Shown: in pieces, positions 1 through 4,757 of the stretch
Layout: each line of letters begins with the position of its first letter
Numbering within the stretch: position 1 is the first letter of the stretch
Assembly: GCA_905233775.1 (NCBI GenBank)
Contig: CAJOEB010000051.1
Span: 1-5,959, forward strand
Direction: 5' to 3'
Length of the DNA stretch: 5,959 nt
From: an uncultured Alphaproteobacteria bacterium
GTDB lineage: Bacteria > Pseudomonadota > Alphaproteobacteria > UBA3830
Notes under the pieces: model-generated
Seen by the model: the letters and a program-made list of their open reading frames with translations, nothing else
Told to the model about the DNA's origin: nothing
The model's database searches: none
Translations under genes and position numbers: made by a program

Positions 1-99
1 TCTTCAACAACATTAACGGAAACGGTGTTACCGAGTTGTTTGTAAAGGTGAGTGTCGGCTAAATCCAGCCTGAAGTCTTCTCCAAAACCTTGCAATCTT
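1..99. repeat. Terminal direct repeat, copy 1 (circular contig overlap)
   Basis: These 99 bases are identical to 5861-5959. The repeat lies inside the methyltransferase gene, whose reading frame runs off the left end and resumes correctly after the right-hand copy. It is therefore the overlap left by assembling a circle and not a biological repeat. Removing one copy gives a circle of 5,860 bp. Confidence 0.96.
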
Positions 100-950
100 G
101 CCCATTCACGCGGAGTCATCTTGCGTATGTTTTCGGTGTTAATTTCGCCTTTAATAGGCGTTACGGGCGTCATTGAATGTTCGCGTGGGTCAATTATCAA
201 GTTGCGTTCTCTGCCCATACCGCCACAAACTAATGCGCCTGATATGCCGTCTAAATCACGGACGATAAAACCGAATCCGTTGCCCGCATTTTCGTTTCTT
301 TGACGATGTTTTCTCAAAGTTTCAAGATAAACTGTACTCAAATAATATTTTGGTGAAATAGGAGCGTCTTCTAAAATATCTCTCAAAGAGACCGGTTTGT
401 TTAACGGTTGTGGAAATTTGAAATTATTGCAAGCAATATCGTTCCTGAAGCAAACGATATAAATACGTTCTCGGTTTTGAGCAAGTCCGAAGTCTTTGCT
501 GTTCAGAATTTGAAAGTAAATTTTATATCCGATTTCTTCAAACGCCGCAATAATAGTTTTAAAAGTTTTGCCGCCATCGTGCTGAACTAAACCTTTGACA
601 TTCTCACAGAATATAACTTTTGGTTGATGATATTGACAAATTCTCACGACTTCCAGAAATAAGTTACCACGATTTGCTCCGTAATAGTCGTCATTGAAAC
701 CGCCTTTTTTGCCTGCGATGGAAAAAGCTTGACACGGGAAACCGGCTAAACATACATCGAACGACGGAATATCTGTTTCATCAATTTCTGTAATGTCTCC
801 GCAGATGTTAAACTTATCCTCAAAGTTGTTAAGATAAGTAATTTGGGCGTAGTAATCCATTTCACTGACAAATACTGTTTCAGCTTGATTTTTAAATGCT
901 TTGTCAAAACCTAAACGGATTCCGCCGATACCTGCGAATAAGTCAATCAT
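1..950 (-). CDS. C5-cytosine DNA methyltransferase, M.HpaII-like (CCGG), 5' and main part
   Basis: This gene methylates cytosine at carbon 5, predicted at CCGG as in M.HpaII, to protect the plasmid and host from the restriction enzyme encoded just downstream. From ATG 950 it runs through position 1 and, on the circle, ends at 5815, giving 331 residues, close to the family norm. Visible motifs are: DLFAGIGG at residues 3-10 (S-adenosylmethionine binding), GFPCQ with catalytic Cys73, ENV at 116-118, QNRER at 158-162, RLQGF at 285-289, and QLGNTV at 305-310. The target-recognition region reads YYLSTVYLETLRKH, then GNGFG, then GGMGRERN (243-250). From memory this closely matches M.HpaII, which is the basis for the CCGG prediction. 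ATG 950 lies 8 nt after the vsr stop and lacks a good ribosome binding site. An in-frame TTG at 965, preceded by GGTGAG and overlapping vsr, is a credible alternative that would add five residues. Confidence 0.96.
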   Translation of the reverse strand, partial: MIDLFAGIGGIRLGFDKAFKNQAETVFVSEMDYYAQITYLNNFEDKFNICGDITEIDETDIPSFDVCLAGFPCQAFSIAGKKGGFNDDYYGANRGNLFLEVVRICQYHQPKVIFCENVKGLVQHDGGKTFKTIIAAFEEIGYKIYFQILNSKDFGLAQNRERIYIVCFRNDIACNNFKFPQPLNKPVSLRDILEDAPISPKYYLSTVYLETLRKHRQRNENAGNGFGFIVRDLDGISGALVCGGMGRERNLIIDPREHSMTPVTPIKGEINTENIRKMTPREWARLQGFGEDFRLDLADTHLYKQLGNTVSVNVVE

Positions 951-958
951 TTTGTAAA

Positions 959-1393
959 TTAACAATTAGCACTCACCAACTTTCTTTGATTAACTGCGTT
1001 GAGTACCTCTTGAACGCAATTAGTCAAATTTTTTTTTATTTCATTACCAAAGAATCTCAGGACTAACCAGCCATTAGCCTTTAAATATTCATTAACTTGT
1101 TTATCACGTGCGATGTTGCGTTCAATTTTCGGAATCCAAAAATCTTGGTTGCTTTTAAAATCGTGCTTGCGGTTTTCCCAGTCGTAACCGTGCCAAAATT
1201 CGCTGTCGCAAAATACAGCAATTTTTAAGCGAATAAAAGCGATGTCAGGACAACCGAATATGGAGCGAACATTTTTTCTGTAACGAAGTCCTGCTTTCCA
1301 AAGTGCACGACGTAAAGTAATTTCGATTTTAGAATTTTTATTTTTAACGTGCTGCATATTTTTTCTGCGTTGTTCTTTTGTAAGTATGTCCAT
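959..1393 (-). CDS. vsr: Vsr-type very short patch repair (T:G mismatch) endonuclease
   Basis: Vsr proteins nick DNA 5' of the T in T:G mismatches that arise when 5-methylcytosine deaminates at a methyltransferase's target, starting short-patch repair back to C:G. This 144-residue protein shows the family landmarks: an N-terminal helix with RRKNMQHVKNKNSKIE, the FGCPD motif with catalytic Asp50, FCDSEFWHGY with His68 aligning to the active-site His69 of E. coli Vsr, then FWIPKIERNIARDK and GWLVLRFFGNEI. The zinc ligands of E. coli Vsr are replaced (Glu65, Tyr70, Asn117), so it belongs to a zinc-less branch. ATG 1393 is chosen because GGAGG lies 7 nt upstream and homology begins there. The frame stays open to 1507, but that extension has no family similarity. 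It is first in an operon with the methyltransferase and restriction enzyme, and its probable target is deaminated CCGG. Confidence 0.95.
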   Translation of the reverse strand: MDILTKEQRRKNMQHVKNKNSKIEITLRRALWKAGLRYRKNVRSIFGCPDIAFIRLKIAVFCDSEFWHGYDWENRKHDFKSNQDFWIPKIERNIARDKQVNEYLKANGWLVLRFFGNEIKKNLTNCVQEVLNAVNQRKLVSANC

Positions 1394-1400
1394 AAAGTAA

Positions 1401-1405
1401 CCTCC
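1401..1405 (-). promoter_or_regulatory. Ribosome binding site of vsr
   Basis: GGAGG on the minus strand sits 7 nt before ATG 1393. It decides the start of the Vsr gene against the longer open frame that begins at 1507. Confidence 0.85.
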
Positions 1406-1415
1406 AATCAGAGTT

Positions 1416-1443
1416 ATTTTAGCAATCCGTGTGATTAAATCAA
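1416..1443 (-). promoter_or_regulatory. Candidate sigma-70 type promoter of the vsr-M-R operon
   Basis: On the minus strand TTGATT (1443-1438) is followed after 16 nt by TAAAAT (1421-1416), a fair match to the -35 and -10 consensus. Transcription would start near 1409, leaving a very short leader that contains just the vsr ribosome binding site. No other comparable promoter is visible before the methyltransferase, so all three genes probably share it. No controller-protein gene or obvious operator accompanies it. Confidence 0.5.
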
Positions 1444-1486
1444 ACGAATAAAATCTAAATTTTTCGGGCGTTGGATTGATTGTTTT

Positions 1487-1626
1487 TTTTCTGTTGTTGA
1501 TCTCCAAACAGTCGGCAAGTCACGCTGTCAAGGATTCCGTAGGAACCGCGCTTGCGCGGCGGGCTTTAGCCCGTCCTTGACAGCATTAGTGACGCAGTCC
1601 GACTATAATTCAACAGCAACAGAAAA
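1487..1626. repeat. 140-nt foldback element with a gapless three-hairpin cloverleaf tip
   Basis: Nested inverted repeats pair in register. From outside in they are 1487-1499 with 1614-1626 (12 of 13, plus one G-T), 1510-1515 with 1599-1604, 1519-1523 with 1589-1593, and the perfect 11-bp GCTGTCAAGGA (1524-1534) with its complement (1574-1584). The tip is exactly filled by three hairpins with no spacer base between them: TTCC-GTA-GGAA (1535-1545), CCGCG-CTTG-CGCGG (1546-1559) and CGGGC-TTTA-GCCCG (1560-1573). It lies in the gap between divergent operons and has no coding sense. On a rolling-circle plasmid the natural candidate role is a single-strand origin that folds on the displaced strand. 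A structured RNA, an inserted repetitive element or a recombination site are alternatives. The structure is directly visible; the role is inference. Confidence 0.9.
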
Positions 1627-1660
1627 CAACTTTTGACATCAAAAATTAAGTTAAATTGCA

Positions 1661-1681
1661 TTGCAACAAGCTTTGTTACAA
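1661..1681. repeat. Inverted repeat, 9-bp arms
   Basis: TTGCAACAA (1661-1669) and TTGTTACAA (1673-1681) are inverted around GCT, with one mismatched pair in the arms. Such a compact dyad could be a repressor operator or a small hairpin. It sits between the cloverleaf and the origin region, with no gene near enough to assign it. Confidence 0.6.
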
Positions 1682-1708
1682 AGACTAATACTTTTTTTTA
1701 CAAAATTT

Positions 1709-1737
1709 AACATATTTCTTTTAGAGTTTTCTGACAA
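1709..1737 (-). promoter_or_regulatory. Weak candidate minus-strand promoter facing the cloverleaf
   Basis: On the minus strand TTGTCA (1737-1732) and TATGTT (1714-1709) are separated by 17 nt. A transcript from here would run through the inverted repeat at 1661-1681 and then the 1487-1626 foldback, so it could make a structured non-coding RNA or add to operon transcription. In DNA this AT-rich, such matches arise easily by chance. Confidence 0.25.
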
Positions 1738-1770
1738 TTTAGGAATAGATGGTGTACTGACGCCGCTAAA

Positions 1771-1803
1771 TCTAAATGAGAATGAAGTCTTCTAAATGAG
1801 AAT
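1771..1803. repeat. Direct repeat, two 13-bp copies 20 bp apart
   Basis: TCTAAATGAGAAT occurs at 1771-1783 and again at 1791-1803. The 20-bp period is about two helical turns, so both copies would face the same side of the DNA, as is common for paired protein-binding sites. It lies upstream of the CTGATA cluster and may be part of the replication origin or a copy-control site. Confidence 0.7.
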
Positions 1804-1864
1804 ACTCCAAAAAGTTTTTTTAAGGATTACTGATATTTTTAATACTTTTTCACCTCTAAACCCT

Positions 1865-1905
1865 TATCAGCGCGCCATTTTTGGGCTTGTGGTGGCGCGC
1901 TGATA
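1865..1905. repeat. Perfect 13-bp inverted repeat (candidate nick-site hairpin)
   Basis: TATCAGCGCGCCA (1865-1877) pairs perfectly with TGGCGCGCTGATA (1893-1905) around a 15-nt loop. The GC-rich arms stand out sharply from the AT-rich surroundings. The position among Rep-like direct repeats and upstream of rep suggests a cruciform that exposes the nick site. It has no following T-tract, so it is a poor terminator. Confidence 0.85.
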
Positions 1906-1972
1906 CTAACTGATACAACTGATACTAAAATATATTTTTTTTAGCGATTATATTTGTTTTTACTTAAACAGC

Positions 1973-2001
1973 TTGACATATTCTGTAAAATCTGATATTT
2001 T
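1973..2001 (+). promoter_or_regulatory. Candidate rep promoter
   Basis: A perfect -35 box TTGACA (1973-1978) is followed after 17 nt by TATTTT (1996-2001) as a weaker -10. A CTGATAT repeat (1992-1998) overlaps the -10 and a CTGATACT copy (2015-2022) lies just downstream. If Rep binds these repeats it would block its own transcription, giving simple autoregulation of copy number. No CopG-type repressor gene is present. Confidence 0.55.
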
Positions 2002-2048
2002 GTTATCGGTAATTCTGATACTATTTTTGGGAATTGAGGCGAAATGTT

Positions 2049-3467
2049 GTGAAATCAAGGATTTTCAATATAATGCAGTACGAAAAACATCCCGAAACAG
2101 GGGAGGTACTGTTGACAGAGGAGAAAATCAAAATTGCATTGTTGTCGCATAGAATGATTAAACGTTGGGCGTACATTTTGCACGATAAAGACGTTTATTC
2201 AGAATTGGATATGGAACAAAATCCCGAACACGTTGCTTGGACGGTAAAACCTCCACATTGGCACATTGTGATTGAAATGGGAACTCGGCAAATTGAAGTA
2301 GGAGTAATAGCGAAATGGTTTGGGATAGCGGAAAATTATGTGGAGACGGCGAAGGGTGCGGGAGCGTTTTTGGATTGCGTACAATATTTGACGCACGAAC
2401 AGGAAAAGCAACAAATGTTGGGAAAACGCTTGTATGAAGACGATGAAGTAAAGGCAAACTTTAAATTTCGTGATGAACTTGATAAGCGAGTAGAGAATCG
2501 GGCAAAATACGGACGGGATTTAAATTTGAAGGAACGTTTGCGAATGGAAGTATTGTTAAAAGGAATGACACTGCGGGAATTGGTAGATAAATATCCGTAT
2601 GAATATATGCAAGATTTTCCGTACTTGGAACGTTGCAGACTGCGTTATATCAGCAAGATAGCTCCAATGCCACAGACAAGAATAAATTTTTATATTGAAG
2701 GTCCGGGCGGAATAGGTAAAGGGCTGATAAGTCGTGCAATAGCCCGTGCGATTGTAGACAGAGATTACCAAATGAAAGACGAAGATATATTTTTTGAAGT
2801 TGGAGCAGATAAGACAAGTTTTGAAGGATACGACGGGCAGCCTGTGTTGATATGGAATGATTGCAGAGCGATAACATTGCTTGAGAAACTGGGCGGAAGA
2901 GAAAATGTTTTTAATGTGTTTGACCCACGTCCGTCAGCTATACAGCAGAATATAAAGTACGGTTCAATAAGGTTGAATAATGAGATAAACATAGTGAACA
3001 GTGTACAAACTTGGTCGGAATTTCTTGATGGTTTAGCAGGAGATTACAATAAAAATGGAAATAGGCAAAAGGCTGAGGATAAAGGACAAAGTTACAGACG
3101 GTTTCCGTTTTTCTTGGTACTGCACGAGGAAGATTACGATTTGGGAATGAACAAGGGAGTTTTTGATGGGACGCGGGAATTTGAGCAATATATGATGTAC
3201 AGGGGATTAAGGGCTAATATGCGCAGAATAGCTGCACGTTTGGGAAATAATCCTGAGTTGTACAATATGGAGACTAAAAAGTTAGTGGAACCTGTAATAG
3301 ACGGACACGACACATTGAAAGGATTGATGATAAGCAGACAACAATGTGATGGCGAAGGTAATTACGAGGAATTTAAAGATAATGGTAAACAATTTGGGGA
3401 AACAGTATTGTACAATGCAGATACGCACAAGGAAGTTTTGATAAGTCCTGCGGTTAAAGACAAATAA
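2049..3467 (+). CDS. rep: Rolling-circle replication initiator Rep: HUH endonuclease fused to SF3 helicase
   Basis: Rep nicks one strand at the plasmid origin, stays bound through a tyrosine and, with its own helicase domain, can unwind DNA for rolling-circle replication. Counting from GTG 2049 (472 residues), the N-terminal domain shows RWAYILHDKD (39-48), the metal-binding HUH motif PHWHIVIE (69-76) and VQYLTHE with candidate nicking Tyr113, resembling the Rep_2 family of pMV158-like plasmids. The C-terminal half has a Walker A motif GPGGIGKG (218-225), a Walker B-like VLIWND (266-271), a strand ending in Asn about 317 (INIVN, motif C of SF3 helicases) and YRRFPFF (349-355) as a possible arginine finger. 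GTG 2049 is preferred because GAGG lies 9 nt upstream. TTG 2034 gives five more residues, and ATG 2073 would drop residues that I expect to be conserved. It is purine-rich and less AT-rich than the gene that follows. Confidence 0.94.
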   Translation: MKSRIFNIMQYEKHPETGEVLLTEEKIKIALLSHRMIKRWAYILHDKDVYSELDMEQNPEHVAWTVKPPHWHIVIEMGTRQIEVGVIAKWFGIAENYVETAKGAGAFLDCVQYLTHEQEKQQMLGKRLYEDDEVKANFKFRDELDKRVENRAKYGRDLNLKERLRMEVLLKGMTLRELVDKYPYEYMQDFPYLERCRLRYISKIAPMPQTRINFYIEGPGGIGKGLISRAIARAIVDRDYQMKDEDIFFEVGADKTSFEGYDGQPVLIWNDCRAITLLEKLGGRENVFNVFDPRPSAIQQNIKYGSIRLNNEINIVNSVQTWSEFLDGLAGDYNKNGNRQKAEDKGQSYRRFPFFLVLHEEDYDLGMNKGVFDGTREFEQYMMYRGLRANMRRIAARLGNNPELYNMETKKLVEPVIDGHDTLKGLMISRQQCDGEGNYEEFKDNGKQFGETVLYNADTHKEVLISPAVKDK

Positions 3468-3472
3468 AAAAA

Positions 3473-3502
3473 CTCGCACATTCTGAAGGAATGTATAGCG
3501 AG
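3473..3502 (+). other. Intergenic hairpin between rep and the downstream gene
   Basis: CTCGCACATTC (3473-3483) pairs with GAATGT (3489-3494) and GCGAG (3498-3502), with a 3-nt ATA bulge and a 5-nt loop. No T-tract follows, so it is not a classical terminator. It may stabilise the rep mRNA end or attenuate read-through. A perfect 8-bp palindrome, GGTATACC (3502-3509), abuts it and could be an operator for the next gene. Confidence 0.6.
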
Positions 3503-3526
3503 GTATACCAAGTTAAAATAAGTTAT

Positions 3527-3532
3527 AGGAGG
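3527..3532 (+). promoter_or_regulatory. Ribosome binding site of the 3541 gene
   Basis: A full AGGAGG lies 8 nt before ATG 3541. It shows that this gene is efficiently translated in its own right and fixes its start. Confidence 0.9.
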
Positions 3533-3540
3533 ATTGATTT

Positions 3541-4572
3541 ATGAATTTATATTGGGCTGTATATGAAAATTTAGAAGAAGAAATTTTGTCTCTTGCAGAC
3601 GATATTTTTTTTAATGATAATCAACTTGGAGTTTATTCTCTCAAAATTGGTAATCTTATTATTCGATGTTCAATAGAAATTGAATCGCTTTCTAAAGAAT
3701 TATATTCTAATTTGTGCGAAGAACTTGAAGATGTTGATAAAAAAGTGAATGAGAAACAAGAATTGTTTTTTGATACGGATTGTTTATCATTGCTGGTAGA
3801 TAAGTGGAAGATTGACAGAAAGAAAATTCAAATTTCAAATCATAAAATGCAGTTTTCTTTAAGAAATTCTTTACTTTCGCCTTTACATAAATCGCACAAA
3901 CGTGGTACCAGTGGCAGTAAGTGGAAACAAGCCTATCAAGCTTTTAAACATAATCGCGCAAGTAATTTGACGCAAGCTACTGTTGGAAACTTATTGAATG
4001 CGTTGGGAGCATTATATATTCTTAATCTCTATTACAGTAATGATTTGTTTTGGTATGATGTTCCTATAGAAGGACGTGAAGAATATCGGCGCAATTCAAA
4101 AATTTTTTCGCCATTTATTTATGAAGTTCCAGGAAATATTCTTGCATCGGATGAACAAATAAAAACATTTGGAGAGATACCTTTTGAAGATTGTATTTAT
4201 TTGAAAAGATTTACAGATAATACCGTAAAAGAGATTAAGACTTTAATTTTTAAATATAATTTAGATATTGCTTTACAAACAATTACCTCCGAGAGATTTA
4301 TTCAATATAAACAAGAGCATTTGGATGAAAAAGAAAAAATTGACGCAGATTTTATAAACAAGCTTGGTTTAGGTTTTAGAGAAATGACTACAAAGGTTAG
4401 GGTAGATAAAATACCTCCTGAAATTTATCGAAGTAAGGAGGTTGTATTGAACAAAAATCAGGAGATATATCCGAGATATGAATATAAAGATTTTTTAAAG
4501 ACTTCGGTAGCAAAGCAGATGATTAATGACAGAATTACTGAATGTAATAAAAAGTTAAATTTGGTAGATTAA
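3541..4572 (+). CDS. Conserved-looking protein of unknown function, possibly HEPN-like
   Basis: I cannot name a family with confidence for this 343-residue, probably cytoplasmic protein; no signal peptide or membrane segment is evident. The N-terminal half (residues 1-165) looks helical, with acidic and amphipathic stretches such as CSIEIESLSKELY (43-55). It ends in a patterned block: HKRGTSGSKWKQAYQAFKH (119-137), Arg139, then the helix ATVGNLLNALGALYILNLYY (146-165). Tryptophan-x2-AYQ-x2-KH-x-R followed by a hydrophobic helix recalls the core of some HEPN-type helical domains, but the canonical R-x4-6-H RNase motif is not present. The C-terminal half is charged, with a lysine/glutamate-rich segment near 255-270. 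The gene is markedly more AT-rich than rep, which suggests separate acquisition. It lies 73 bp after rep on the same strand with its own AGGAGG. Accessory defence or plasmid maintenance is possible but unproven. Confidence 0.88.
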   Translation: MNLYWAVYENLEEEILSLADDIFFNDNQLGVYSLKIGNLIIRCSIEIESLSKELYSNLCEELEDVDKKVNEKQELFFDTDCLSLLVDKWKIDRKKIQISNHKMQFSLRNSLLSPLHKSHKRGTSGSKWKQAYQAFKHNRASNLTQATVGNLLNALGALYILNLYYSNDLFWYDVPIEGREEYRRNSKIFSPFIYEVPGNILASDEQIKTFGEIPFEDCIYLKRFTDNTVKEIKTLIFKYNLDIALQTITSERFIQYKQEHLDEKEKIDADFINKLGLGFREMTTKVRVDKIPPEIYRSKEVVLNKNQEIYPRYEYKDFLKTSVAKQMINDRITECNKKLNLVD

Positions 4573-4591
4573 TTAATGTTTCTGATTAATT
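4571..4591. repeat. Short AT-only inverted repeat at the end of the 3541 gene
   Basis: AATTAAT (4571-4577) and ATTAATT (4585-4591) form a 7-bp hairpin that overlaps the TAA stop. With no GC pairs and no clean T-tract it is at best a weak terminator for the plus-strand gene. No stronger one is visible on that strand. Confidence 0.35.
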
Positions 4592-4623
4592 GTTGCGTAA
4601 ATTACAGCAGTATCTGTAAGAAT

Positions 4624-4646
4624 TAGCGTTTCGCCATTCGAAATGC
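4624..4646 (+). other. Small hairpin with TAGCGT hexamer, weak single-strand-origin candidate
   Basis: GCGTTTCG (4626-4633) pairs with CGAAATGC (4639-4646), including one G-T, around a 5-nt loop. The preceding bases give TAGCGT, which matches the conserved six-base element of A-type single-strand origins, and TTAGCGTTT recurs at 4710-4718. In those origins the hexamer lies in a loop, whereas here it is at the stem base, so the match may be chance. Confidence 0.2.
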
Positions 4647-4663
4647 ATAAGTGCACGTTTCAT

Positions 4664-4698
4664 AAAAAAAATAAAGCCCGTTTTTTTTTACGGACTTT
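4664..4698 (-). terminator. Rho-independent terminator of the vsr-M-R operon
   Basis: Read on the minus strand, AAAGTCCGT (4698-4690) pairs with ACGGGCTTT (4681-4673) across an A8 loop, with one U-G pair, and is followed closely by a run of eight T (4671-4664). It lies 60 bp past the restriction endonuclease stop codon. On the plus strand the same stem has a C-A mismatch and no strong T-tract, so it acts mainly on the minus-strand operon. Confidence 0.8.
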
Positions 4699-4757
4699 TA
4701 CTTTGTAGTTTAGCGTTTTATGACTTTTGCGTCTTGCTTATGTTGTTGGCAAAGTAA

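Larger units (their letters stand above)
1828..2023 (+). other. Candidate double-strand (rolling-circle) origin: hairpin plus CTGATA iterons
   Basis: The segment just upstream of rep combines the two usual parts of a rolling-circle origin. The first is a perfect 13-bp hairpin (1865-1877 with 1893-1905, 15-nt loop), where HUH Reps typically nick. The second is a set of short direct repeats for Rep binding: CTGATA starts at 1830, 1900, 1910, 1919, 1992 and 2015. Three copies abut the right arm of the hairpin at 10- and 9-bp spacing, and the arm itself contains the first of them. Longer matches are CTGATACTA (1900, 1919, 2015) and CTGATATTTT (1830, 1992). I do not recognise a known nick-site sequence in the loop. 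Confidence 0.65.

Noticed and set aside
52..590. Plus-strand open frames at 52-303 and 408-590
   Set aside because: They lie antisense to the methyltransferase, which has all its motifs on the minus strand, and they show no ribosome binding site or recognisable domain.
1225..1407. 60-codon minus-strand frame overlapping vsr
   Set aside because: It is out of frame with the well-supported Vsr gene and has no domain or own ribosome binding site.
1394..1507. N-terminal extension of the Vsr frame to 1507
   Set aside because: The extra 38 residues match nothing in the family, overlap the candidate promoter, and are replaced by a good GGAGG-ATG at 1393.
1487..1626. tRNA gene or integron attC site for the cloverleaf
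   Set aside because: The arms do not have tRNA lengths, conserved tRNA bases or an anticodon loop, and attC core sites and an integrase are absent.
1771..2023. CRISPR array
   Set aside because: The repeats are only 6-13 bp with spacings of 9-20 bp and no cas genes are present, so iterons fit better.
2158..3479. Several minus-strand open frames opposite rep
   Set aside because: They are shadows of the rep codons, with low-complexity Ser/Leu/Phe content and no start signals.
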